64,000 bases of DNA from Thermodesulfobacteriota bacterium (lineage in GTDB: Bacteria > Desulfobacterota > GWC2-55-46). This document shows, piece by piece, positions 26,780-34,821 of the stretch (positions are counted from its first letter, which is position 1; every line of letters begins with the position of its first letter). The notes under the pieces were generated by a model that had not been told where the DNA came from, did not search any database, and saw only the letters and a list, made by a program, of their open reading frames with translations. The position numbers and the translations under genes are program-made. The stretch is taken from positions 2,008,819 to 2,072,818 of the forward strand of contig CP129479.1 of the NCBI GenBank assembly GCA_030583865.1. Reading direction: 5' to 3'.

Positions 26780-28006
26780 TCATGCCTGTCTTGCGGCCTT
26801 TTTATCTATTTCCTGGAATATCTCGCCCAAAAACCCGGCGACTATCTCAGGCGAGTATTTGTTTTTTATGTAGTTGAAGCTGTTCCCTGAAACGCTCCTG
26901 TAAAGCGCTTCATCCTCGCTGAGCCTCAATATGCATTCGGAAAAGGCCTCGGGCGTGTCGCCCACCATTATATCCCGACCGATGCGGGCATCCATGCCCT
27001 GCACCCCTATGGAGGTCGTAACTACCGGAAGGCCGATGGACATTGCCTCGCCTATCTTGCCCTTTAGTCCAGCGCCGAACCGGAGCGGCGCTATTGAGAT
27101 ATGGCTCGTCCGGAGATATGGCATGGTATCCGGCACGCGCCCGGTCACCTCTATGGAACCCGACCGCAGGGCGGTGATCGAGGGCGGGGGGCTGTCGCCG
27201 ACAATCCTGAGCCTCACTCCAGGCATTCGTTTCCTCACGAGCGGCAGCACCTCGTTGCAGAAATAGAGCACCGCGTCCTCGTTCGGCCTGTGCCTGAACC
27301 CGCCGACGAACACGAGGACGCCCTTTTCCCTTTCGGAGGTGTCGGACGGAGCGGCGCTCATCTCATGCACGTTGGGGACAATGGCTACGTTCAGCCCAGG
27401 CTCCTCAGCGAGAAGTACGTCCATGTCGAGCCCGGTAACGGTCCAGACCATGTCCGATTTCTTGTATACGTCGAGCTCCCTTTTCCTGGTCTCAAGGGCG
27501 CTCCTGCGCATTTCGCCGTCGTTATAGACCTCGGCCATCTTCATCTCGCGGTAGAAAAAGACGTCGACCGAGTCGGTGATTATGAACGTATCCGGGCTCC
27601 GGGCCCTGATCTCATCGATGTATTTCTCCGCCGTTGAGTAGACCTCGAGCAGGGCGAACCGGAAATTCTCCTTGAGTATGCTCTTGAGAGTGAAACGCGC
27701 CACATGGACAGTAACGCCCAGTTCTCGAAGCGCGTCTACATACTTGTCGCTTCTCCCTTTCCTGTACCCTTGGTGGCGCTCCCGGGAGAGATAGGTGATG
27801 TTGTAGCGCCTGGAAAGAAGCCTTATTATCGAAAGAAACCTGAGCTCGCCCGACCCGCGGTCGAATTCCGGGACGAACCTGGAGATTATGAGGAGGTTCA
27901 TCTTCCCGTTATCTTCAGGGGGATGCGCGGGTGTGGACCCGGAAAGGAGTGTCTCGCATGCGGCCCGGAAAGGCGCCATCAATTTTTTAAAGCCCTTCAC
28001 CTTCAT
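26780..28006 (-). CDS. Family 4 (GT-B) glycosyltransferase
   Basis: 408 residues. The first about 35 residues look like an added basic tail; the Rossmann start is MNLLIISRFVPEFDRGSGELR (ATG 27901 is an alternative start). The second domain has GVLVFVGGFRHRPNEDAVLYF, RLRIVGDSPPP and the acceptor/donor loop APLRFGAGLKGKIGEAMSIGLPVVTT with the conserved glutamate, as in GT4 enzymes of cell-surface glycan synthesis. Confidence 0.85.
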   Translation of the reverse strand: MKVKGFKKLMAPFRAACETLLSGSTPAHPPEDNGKMNLLIISRFVPEFDRGSGELRFLSIIRLLSRRYNITYLSRERHQGYRKGRSDKYVDALRELGVTVHVARFTLKSILKENFRFALLEVYSTAEKYIDEIRARSPDTFIITDSVDVFFYREMKMAEVYNDGEMRRSALETRKRELDVYKKSDMVWTVTGLDMDVLLAEEPGLNVAIVPNVHEMSAAPSDTSEREKGVLVFVGGFRHRPNEDAVLYFCNEVLPLVRKRMPGVRLRIVGDSPPPSITALRSGSIEVTGRVPDTMPYLRTSHISIAPLRFGAGLKGKIGEAMSIGLPVVTTSIGVQGMDARIGRDIMVGDTPEAFSECILRLSEDEALYRSVSGNSFNYIKNKYSPEIVAGFLGEIFQEIDKKAARQA

Positions 28007-28031
28007 CGCTTATGCATTCCGTTTTTTCGCC

Positions 28032-28907
28032 TTAAAAATCAAGCATGGAAGCAAGGTCGAAGTTCGGATTTCTGGCTCCGATAATGACGCCTTGCCGCGG
28101 GACGCCCAGTTGAGCCAACTCCCTTTCGAAATAAATGGTTGTGAACCCGACGCCCCTCATCGCATCAAGGAGGTCCCGGCCGTAATCGCGGTACACGAGC
28201 GTCCGGCCCCCGTGGTAGACCGGCGGCAGCAGGTGGTGGTCCTCGTCACCCCTCGTCTCCACGCGAGTTACGGTCTTCTCCATCGAATGGTCGTAGGGTA
28301 TCTGAAGGAGAAAGACCCCATCTGTGTCAAGCACCCTGCAGACCTCCTTCAAAGCGGCCTCGTACAGCCGCACGTGCTCAAGGACATCCGAAGCTATAAC
28401 GACATCAAAGGAGCGGTCAGGGTAGTGCAGGGACTGGAGGTCGGCGTATTTCCTGCGGTCGAAGGTCCTTTTTTTTAGCACCCCGGGGTCGTACTGCGCG
28501 TTTATGTAGTCGAATGTCCTGGCAAGATAACTGCAGTATCTTGCGACCCCGCTCGCCTCGAATATCCTGACGCTCCTCTCTTTTCCAAGCATGGCCAGCG
28601 GCTCTTCCTTGAATCCAAGCACCAGCCCGAGCGTATAGACCAGGAACCTGTTCCTGCTCGTCGAATTGCATAAGGGGCAGCGAAAGCTTTCCCTGGGGCT
28701 TGAGGGCTCGACATCCTCGAAGGCGACCTCGCAGCCGCATATATTGCAAATGCCCCTGGGCGATCCCGGGCGCTCCGCCCTGAACCCGTAGGTCATCCTC
28801 CTTGAAAGGTGCTCAAGCTCGCCGTAGATCTTTCTGAGTAATTGCGCTCTCATAGTGCGCCGCAGCCCTCCAAAACAGGCTCGCCCTTCTACCTGGGAAT
28901 TATCCAT
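28032..28907 (-). CDS. SAM methyltransferase with N-terminal zinc ribbon
   Basis: 291 residues. A zinc-ribbon-like C54-x2-C57 ... C77-x2-C80 precedes a class I methyltransferase core with RIFEASGVARYCSYLAR and FDVVIASDVLEHVRLYEAALKEVCRVL (motif post I and the DVLEH signature). The zinc ribbon plus methyltransferase layout is seen in sugar-modifying enzymes of polysaccharide clusters. Overlaps the upstream gene by eight bases. Confidence 0.78.
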   Translation of the reverse strand: MDNSQVEGRACFGGLRRTMRAQLLRKIYGELEHLSRRMTYGFRAERPGSPRGICNICGCEVAFEDVEPSSPRESFRCPLCNSTSRNRFLVYTLGLVLGFKEEPLAMLGKERSVRIFEASGVARYCSYLARTFDYINAQYDPGVLKKRTFDRRKYADLQSLHYPDRSFDVVIASDVLEHVRLYEAALKEVCRVLDTDGVFLLQIPYDHSMEKTVTRVETRGDEDHHLLPPVYHGGRTLVYRDYGRDLLDAMRGVGFTTIYFERELAQLGVPRQGVIIGARNPNFDLASMLDF

Positions 28908-29922
28908 TCCCGAATATGCCCAGGAACTCGGTCGGGCGGAGCGCTTTTGAATCTACGCTCCTGTCGTCCTCTTGAATGAGGTAATCAAGTACGCCCCTGG
29001 CCTCGGCCGTGTCCTCGGAGAGGTTCCTCCCCAGAACGGGATGGGTTGCGATGAACCTGATGAACGCGTTATGGGGGTAGACGAACTTCGTTTTCATGTG
29101 GTCGAGAAGGATGCCGTACAGCTCCTCCTGCCTGATCCCCTCCATGCCTTCCCCCTTGCTGATGGATATCTTCTTTATCAGGCGGCCTCTCTCGTCCCTC
29201 CTGAACCTCTCCGGTATTTCACGGACGAGCCTGTTAAGGAACCTGAGGTTCTCGTCCCAGAGGATAACGCGATTCTTTCCGATTATGTCAGCTATGTAAA
29301 ACTCGCCGTTCTCCGATAGGGCCTTCCTTATCTGATCGAAGAGGTGCTCGAGGTTCATTATATGATGGAGGGAGGCCTGCGAAAAGATGAAATCAAATCC
29401 GCCCTCGGGAAGGGATATGTAGTTCAGGTCCGCGCACTCGAACTTGATGTTCAGTTTCTCGCGGGCCGCCGTCTCGCGCGCCGTCTTCAATATGTTCTCG
29501 TTCAGGTCGAGCGCGGTTATATGGTAGCCTGTCCTGAGCCTCCTCGCCAGGCCCAGCTCGTGCCCCCCGTGGCCGCAGCCCAGGCTCAATATCCTGGGCC
29601 GCTCCATCGCGTTCGCGTTTTTTTCCATTAGTGGCCATATGTTGGAGCAGCCCAGGCGCTCCTCGACCCTTCTGTTCACGTGCTTCCAGTAATAGTGCCA
29701 CGCGCCCATGTCATGTATCCCGCCAAGCTTCAAATCCTTCGTTATCTCGACGCTGCTGTACTCGGCTATCTCCTCCTGCACGAGTTTCTTGTACTCCTGG
29801 TTGTCGCACCTGTCGTTTTTGACGTTCCCGACCTGCCAGGGGTGCTTTATGGATGGGGCCGCGTCAGGCGTGCCCCGCCCGGCGAACCTACCGGAGAGAA
29901 TAGAGAAGAGCTTGTTCAGCAC
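28900..29922 (-). CDS. Class I SAM methyltransferase in polysaccharide cluster
   Basis: 340 residues. SAM motif RILSLGCGHGGHELGLARRL, ITALDLNENILKTA and GFDFIFSQASLHHIMNLEHLFDQIRKAL identify a class I methyltransferase. The N-terminal 70 residues and the long C-terminal part (from about 230) are not recognisable. Position between glycosyltransferase genes suggests O-methylation of a sugar or a chain end. Confidence 0.8.
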   Translation of the reverse strand: MLNKLFSILSGRFAGRGTPDAAPSIKHPWQVGNVKNDRCDNQEYKKLVQEEIAEYSSVEITKDLKLGGIHDMGAWHYYWKHVNRRVEERLGCSNIWPLMEKNANAMERPRILSLGCGHGGHELGLARRLRTGYHITALDLNENILKTARETAAREKLNIKFECADLNYISLPEGGFDFIFSQASLHHIMNLEHLFDQIRKALSENGEFYIADIIGKNRVILWDENLRFLNRLVREIPERFRRDERGRLIKKISISKGEGMEGIRQEELYGILLDHMKTKFVYPHNAFIRFIATHPVLGRNLSEDTAEARGVLDYLIQEDDRSVDSKALRPTEFLGIFGNG

Positions 29923-29941
29923 GGCTGCTCCACAAGTAATG

Positions 29942-30145
29942 TCAGGACTTTTTCATCATCCCGAGTATGCGCCGTACAGGCGCGGTTATTTTCCAGCTCC
30001 ATGAGTTCAGTATAGACTGGAGCTGGCGGTCTTTTTCCGCAAGCTCGCTTGAGAGCTTCCGGTTACGCTCCACGAGATTACGGAGCCTATCTCCCACTTC
30101 TCCGGGAGTGAACTCCCATTCGGCCTTATTTCCCGTGTTCTTCAT
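29942..30145 (-). CDS. Stand-alone SWK-tail coiled-coil mini-protein
   Basis: 67 residues. A polar N-terminal part (about 1-15) is followed by a coiled coil (RNLVERNRKLSSELAEKDR) and a C-terminal basic/aromatic segment SILNSWSWKITAPVRRILG. The coil and end closely match the C-terminal tail of the glycosyltransferase just upstream (30163-31575) and of the mini-protein at 34594-34821. No catalytic motif. Gap to the upstream gene is 17 bases; the Shine-Dalgarno is weak. The motif is known to me as a tail on some glycosyltransferases and methyltransferases of glycan clusters; its role is unknown. Confidence 0.65.
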   Translation of the reverse strand: MKNTGNKAEWEFTPGEVGDRLRNLVERNRKLSSELAEKDRQLQSILNSWSWKITAPVRRILGMMKKS

Positions 30146-30162
30146 ATGCCATATTCTTCAAG

Positions 30163-31575
30163 TCAGGGCTTCCTTGCGCTTTCAAAAACGCGGCGGAGCG
30201 GCCCTGTGACCTTCCAGCTCCAGGAATCGAGCAGCGCCTGTATCTGGCGGTCCTTCTCGGCTAGCAGGCGGTCCTTCTCCGCAAGCTCGCGCTCCATTTT
30301 GGCGAGCTTGCTTATCTGCATGAAAATCCCGTACAGCTCGTCAGGCCCTATTATGGAGGAGACATCATAGAGCAGCTTCTCATGAGTGGATGGCCGGGGA
30401 GCTTCTTTTTCGTATCGTCCGTGAACTTCCCTGAATACGCTCTCGATGCCCGAAATGTAATTCTCTTTTGTGAACACATTCAGGACGCGCTCCCTTCCGG
30501 CTGCCCCCATCCTTTCGGCAAGCGCGGGGTCGCCGAGTATCCTCATTATGGCCTCTGCCATTCTGTCCGGGGCGCGCACAGGCACGAGGAGCCCTGTCAC
30601 GCCGTCGACAACTATTTCCGGAGACGCGCCGGTATTTGTCGCGACAACGGGTTTTCCAGCTGCCATCGCCTCGATGGTCGTCCTCCCGAAGGGCTCGCCG
30701 AGCGAGGCGACGACTATTATATCCAGCTCGCTGAAGACCTCGGGCATGTCGTTACGGAAGTCGACGAATTTGACGGAGTCGCCGAGGCTGTGCCTTTCAA
30801 TAAGCTCAAGGAGGACGGGCTTGTATTCGCGGTCGGGCTGCCCGATTATAAGGAGCTTCGCCTTGCTCTCATCCTTTTTGAGGTGCGCGAACGCGTTCAG
30901 GAGGTCTTCGTGGTTTTTGTGCCTGTGTATGGTGCCGATTATCCCGACAAGGGGGCAGTCCTGGCCGATGCCGAGCTCGTTCCGGAGTTTCCCGGCCGGC
31001 TTCGCGCTTACGAACGCGCCGGTATCGACCGCGTTGTACACGACCGAGACCTTGCCCTCCGGGGCGGACGGGAACTGCGCTGCCACGCTCTTCGAGTTGG
31101 TTATGAGCCGGTCGGAGAGACATTCGACAATGCCGAATGTCGCGTCGATGCTGAAAGGGCTCCTTAGAGGGTGGTCCTTCAACACCTCCCTTATGTGCCA
31201 GACATGCGGCTTTCCGGCGAGCCTGGCCGCTATGGCCCCGGAAATCCTGGTCATGGTGTTCGTATAGACAATGTCTATCGACTCGTCGCGTATGAGATTT
31301 ACGAGGGGCCCGACGAGCTTAAGCTCGCTAACGAGCCCTGCCGCGGCCTCCAAAGGGGCAGCCGGGCGTATCCACGAGGTCGGGGCTTCAAGGACAATCT
31401 TTTTAAGGCCCAGGCCGTCGAGCTTATCGACAAGCGCGCCCTTCCCTCCCGGGAGCACGACAACGGGCTCGAAGACGCCCCTGTCCATGTGCCGGAGCAG
31501 AAAAAACATGCTCTGCTCCGCGCCGTAGAACGCGGAGGAATGGGAGATGAAGAGGATTTTAATTTTTTTGTTCAT
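30163..31575 (-). CDS. Family 4 glycosyltransferase with fused SWK-tail
   Basis: 470 residues. GT-B N-terminal domain starts KILFISHSSAFYGAEQSMFFLL; the second domain has VGIIGTIHRHKNHEDLLNAF, LLIIGQPDREYK and SLGEPFGRTTIEAMAAGKPVVATNTGASPEIV with the conserved glutamates. After the catalytic part (about residue 400) comes a coiled coil with the tandem heptad LAEKDRLLAEKDRQIQ and the ending SWSWKVTGPLRRVF, the same tail that occurs alone in two nearby mini-proteins. Overlaps the upstream gene by 17 bases. Confidence 0.88.
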   Translation of the reverse strand: MNKKIKILFISHSSAFYGAEQSMFFLLRHMDRGVFEPVVVLPGGKGALVDKLDGLGLKKIVLEAPTSWIRPAAPLEAAAGLVSELKLVGPLVNLIRDESIDIVYTNTMTRISGAIAARLAGKPHVWHIREVLKDHPLRSPFSIDATFGIVECLSDRLITNSKSVAAQFPSAPEGKVSVVYNAVDTGAFVSAKPAGKLRNELGIGQDCPLVGIIGTIHRHKNHEDLLNAFAHLKKDESKAKLLIIGQPDREYKPVLLELIERHSLGDSVKFVDFRNDMPEVFSELDIIVVASLGEPFGRTTIEAMAAGKPVVATNTGASPEIVVDGVTGLLVPVRAPDRMAEAIMRILGDPALAERMGAAGRERVLNVFTKENYISGIESVFREVHGRYEKEAPRPSTHEKLLYDVSSIIGPDELYGIFMQISKLAKMERELAEKDRLLAEKDRQIQALLDSWSWKVTGPLRRVFESARKP

Positions 31576-32653
31576 GGCAATTTACGCGGCCTAAAAGAGT
31601 CCCGAACGCCATGCGTGAAATCTCCGCCGACCTCTCCCAGCTGTAGGCTGATGCCTTTACACAGGCGGCCTCAGACGCCTTCGCAAAATCAACCGTTCTT
31701 ATCTTCCGCATGGCTTCTAAAAGGTTTTCGTTAGCCGCGTCCGGCGAATACTTTACCCCGCAGCTATCGTCCACCACCTCCGAGATTATGCCCATATCCG
31801 GTGCGACCACCGGCCTGCTGAAGGTCAACGCCAGGAAGAGATTGCCGGACGTGAATACCTGTCTGTACGGGAGCAGAACGGCATCCGAGGCGTTAAAAAA
31901 ATACTGGACTTCGTTTTTTTCTATGAACCTGAGGAAAGGGAATATCCGGGTGTTCGACCTTGCCTCGTCCGAGACGAAGTCGCCCAGGTGCTTGTCTTTC
32001 GGGTTCCCGGCGACGATTAGGACCGAGCCCTTGTCGTCCATCTTTTTGAAGGCCTGAATCGCGCTCTCAATCCCCTTATAGGGCCTTACCGGACCGAAGA
32101 GGATGTAGACGAATGCATCCGGCGGGATGCCGAGCCGTTTTCTCGCCTCATCCCTGCCGCATTTATTTTCGAAGATTGCGCTGAAATTGCCGTGGGGTAT
32201 CATATAGACATCTTTCTTTCTCAGAAAAAACCGGGACACCATTCCTTTCGCCTCAAGAAAATGCACGAATACGACATCCGAAAACCACGATATGGCAAGC
32301 CGCCCAGCGTATTCGAGCGCCATATTGTTCCGCTCATGGGGGAAGAGGTTGTGAACTGTCCACGCTATCTTATATCCCATTGATTTTGCGCGGCGGAGGT
32401 TCAGGATGAAAAGAAGAAGCTTTTTCAAAAAAACAAGGGCGTTCCGGTCAGAATACAAATACGCTGGCCAGTGGAAATGCAATATCCGCACCCTGCCGCT
32501 GTTCTCCTTGAGCCAGGCCGGGCCGAAGGATTTACCCTTCGTGTCCACTATCTTATACCCATGCTTCGCAAGCGCGTCATAGTAAAGCCTGAAATAATAG
32601 GTGTCCTCGTCGGGCATGGGGAAGGAGGCGATTTCTATTGCTCTCTCAGCCAT
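31559..32653 (-). CDS. Family 4 (GT-B) glycosyltransferase
   Basis: 364 residues. N-terminal domain with ILHFHWPAYLYSDRN and KIAWTVHNLFPHE; second domain with YILFGPVRPYKGIESAIQAFKK, SVLIVAGNPKDK and ASDAVLLPYRQVFTSGNLFLALTFSRPVVAPD, where the usual E-x7-E is replaced by TSGNLFLAL. This HFHWP/PYKG type occurs in several exopolysaccharide clusters. The gene is slightly AT-richer than its neighbours. Confidence 0.82.
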   Translation of the reverse strand: MAERAIEIASFPMPDEDTYYFRLYYDALAKHGYKIVDTKGKSFGPAWLKENSGRVRILHFHWPAYLYSDRNALVFLKKLLLFILNLRRAKSMGYKIAWTVHNLFPHERNNMALEYAGRLAISWFSDVVFVHFLEAKGMVSRFFLRKKDVYMIPHGNFSAIFENKCGRDEARKRLGIPPDAFVYILFGPVRPYKGIESAIQAFKKMDDKGSVLIVAGNPKDKHLGDFVSDEARSNTRIFPFLRFIEKNEVQYFFNASDAVLLPYRQVFTSGNLFLALTFSRPVVAPDMGIISEVVDDSCGVKYSPDAANENLLEAMRKIRTVDFAKASEAACVKASAYSWERSAEISRMAFGTLLGRVNCHEQKN

Positions 32654-32655
32654 AT

Positions 32656-33609
32656 CTACCTGACCCAGAACCGGCGGAAGTCGAGGTTGTTTCTTTTCCC
32701 TAATCTTCCCAGCATGAAATCGAGCTCGCCCGCGAACATCGCAAAAAGCCTTTCAATCCGCTGTTCGGGGTTCTCCAATTCAAGCCACCTTAAATTCCTT
32801 CTCAGGCATTTAAGATAGGCTTTCAGGCGGGCAAGGCCGCTAAGGTGGCGGTTTACCAGGAGGAGATTATTCCTGACGTAATAGTATATCCAGGAAGGCG
32901 CGCGGGCCGCCCGTTTGGCGCGAGGCTTGCCGAAGGAAAAGGAGGTAGAGCATTTATGGTAGACTCTTGCGCCGGGCACATAGAATATCCCGTATCCCGC
33001 CTTTCTTGCCCTGAGGCACCAGTCGGTCTCTTCAAAGAGCAGAAAATAATCGGGGGACATGAGCCCGACCTCGTTTATGACACCTGCCTTTATAAGAAAT
33101 GCGCAGCCCGTTATGTAATCCGTCTCGACGGCCTCGTCGAACTTACCGTCGTCGGGCCTGCCGCCGCCCCTGTGAGAGGAGCCCTTGTCGAAATCGACGA
33201 TACCGCCAGCGAACCATATCCTTCCGGGCTCAGAATAAAAAAGGATCTTCGGCCCGACTATGCCTGTCCTTGTATCTGTTTCCGCAAAATCGACCAGATG
33301 GCCCAATGCGTCCGGCTCTATCGTCGTGTCGTTATTCAGTAGAAAAACATATTCCGCGCCGTTCTTAAGCGCGTATCTTATCCCGACGTTATTTCCTTCC
33401 GCAAAGCCGAGGTTCTCCCCGGTCTCTATCAGGCGCAACCCGGGGAATTTCTCTTTTAGTGCCTCTACGGAACCGTCACTTGACCCGTTATCAACGACTA
33501 TGGTCTCGAAGTTGGGATAGCTGAGCTTGCCGACGGACTCAAGGCATTCCAGCGTGTCCTTCTTCCCGTTCCAGTTAAGGATGATAAGGTGGACCTTCGG
33601 GCGGTTCAT
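32656..33609 (-). CDS. Family 2 glycosyltransferase, WbbL-like
   Basis: 317 residues. HLIILNWNGKKDTLECLESV, VVDNGSSDGSVEAL, AEGNNVGIRYAL and the DXD-type site FLLNNDTTIEPDAL are the hallmarks of rhamnosyltransferase-like GT2 enzymes; FLLFEETDWCLRARKAGY supplies the catalytic ED region. It overlaps the upstream methyltransferase gene by four bases. Confidence 0.9.
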   Translation of the reverse strand: MNRPKVHLIILNWNGKKDTLECLESVGKLSYPNFETIVVDNGSSDGSVEALKEKFPGLRLIETGENLGFAEGNNVGIRYALKNGAEYVFLLNNDTTIEPDALGHLVDFAETDTRTGIVGPKILFYSEPGRIWFAGGIVDFDKGSSHRGGGRPDDGKFDEAVETDYITGCAFLIKAGVINEVGLMSPDYFLLFEETDWCLRARKAGYGIFYVPGARVYHKCSTSFSFGKPRAKRAARAPSWIYYYVRNNLLLVNRHLSGLARLKAYLKCLRRNLRWLELENPEQRIERLFAMFAGELDFMLGRLGKRNNLDFRRFWVR

Positions 33610-34619
33610 CCCCGTGTTTTTTTCCTCATCCAGAAGCTGCCGCCGCCCCAGAACGGCTCCGAATTGGGGAAAGCGGCCTTCATCTCCGGAAGGAACTTGA
33701 GCGCCATATAGCTGTTGCAGAAGAGCACTTCGTATTGGTTGTTAAATGCCAGAAAGCCCTGGAGCAAATACTGCTCCGTCCAGGAGCGGTACAGCTTGAA
33801 CATCCAGCTCTTCGGGTATTCCTTCGGGAAGAATATGTCATGCACATGGATAATGACCCCCGGCGCGAGCCTCGGGATTATCTCCAGGTATATCCTGTGC
33901 ACGTCGTTGCCGCACCTCAACACATGAGACGTATCGATGAATAAGATGTCCCCATCCTTCAACTCGCTGAAGATGGACAGGTCGACCTCTTCTATCTTCT
34001 GCACGCTGAGCCTTGAGAGCCCTGGAAAACCCTTTTTAAGGACTTCGGAAGGATAAGGCTCTATCGAGGTCAGTTCGGTATTCCCGTTCATCAGTGCGGC
34101 CTTTGCGGACATGAGCGTCGAGAAGCCCGAACCGCACTCGATTATCCGTTTGGGCTTGAAATGGCGCACCATGCAGTAGAGGACGAGCGCGTCCGTGCCG
34201 TCGAACATCCTGTTATTGAAGTGGAACTCGTGCGGAACGCCGGTCGGCCCCTTCGGGAACCCGTCATACTCTTCCCTGAACCGGGGGAATATGTTTAGAA
34301 GGAAATCCTTCTGGGCCTCGACTCTCATGTCCACGCCAGGCATCTCTGATTCGCGTTCCCATAATTCGTCCTTTAGAGTCCGGGTGTCGGGTATGGGCTG
34401 GTAATAGTGGTTCGGGGTGACATGGAAGCCGTTCTTTTCCCAGAAAGGGAACCACTTCATGTAATTCGTTCCCTTGACATACTTCGGCAGAAGCTTCGCT
34501 ATCAAGGAGGCGACCTCCACCTCGTTCTCTTCGTGGCCGGCGTACTTGAGGACCTCGCCCATCAGGTCCTTTTTTTCAGTTTCCGCCTTTTCCCTATTTA
34601 GTATCTTTGAAAAAACCAT
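33606..34619 (-). CDS. Class I SAM methyltransferase-like protein
   Basis: 337 residues. The core RIIECGSGFSTLMSAKAAL, TSIEPYP and DGDILFIDTSHVLRCGNDVHRIYLEIIPRLAPGVIIHVHDIFFP resemble the Methyltransf_24-type family near glycan clusters. The ATG at 34619 lies inside the end of the mini-protein gene and has AGGAG five bases upstream, so translation is probably coupled to it. Substrate unknown. Confidence 0.78.
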   Translation of the reverse strand: MVFSKILNREKAETEKKDLMGEVLKYAGHEENEVEVASLIAKLLPKYVKGTNYMKWFPFWEKNGFHVTPNHYYQPIPDTRTLKDELWERESEMPGVDMRVEAQKDFLLNIFPRFREEYDGFPKGPTGVPHEFHFNNRMFDGTDALVLYCMVRHFKPKRIIECGSGFSTLMSAKAALMNGNTELTSIEPYPSEVLKKGFPGLSRLSVQKIEEVDLSIFSELKDGDILFIDTSHVLRCGNDVHRIYLEIIPRLAPGVIIHVHDIFFPKEYPKSWMFKLYRSWTEQYLLQGFLAFNNQYEVLFCNSYMALKFLPEMKAAFPNSEPFWGGGSFWMRKKTRG

Positions 34620-34821
34620 ACAAGCTCCTCAGAGGCCCCGTTATTTTCCAGCTTATGCTGTTATAAATAGCCTGAATCTCGTTTTCCAACCGGAATACCT
34701 GCGCTTCGAGAATTTTTATGCGCTCGTTCTTCCGTGCATGATTTTTTTTGTATTCGGTCAGTTTCTCAATAATGGCGCTGCTGTCCTTCTGAAGGATCCT
34801 GCTACTCTCGCCATCGCTCAT
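34594..34821 (-). CDS. Stand-alone SWK-tail coiled-coil mini-protein
   Basis: 75 residues. Coiled coil from about residue 10 to 52 (LQKD... KILEAQVFRLENEIQ), then the motif YNSISWKITGPLRSLYGFF near the C-terminus. GGAGGG lies seven bases before the ATG, and the stop TAA of the upstream glycosyltransferase abuts the ATG (TAAATG). The upstream enzyme also ends in a coiled coil, so the two look like a glycosyltransferase and its tail split into two chains. Its 3' end overlaps the next gene by 26 bases and holds that gene's ribosome-binding site. Confidence 0.7.
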   Translation of the reverse strand: MSDGESSRILQKDSSAIIEKLTEYKKNHARKNERIKILEAQVFRLENEIQAIYNSISWKITGPLRSLYGFFKDTK

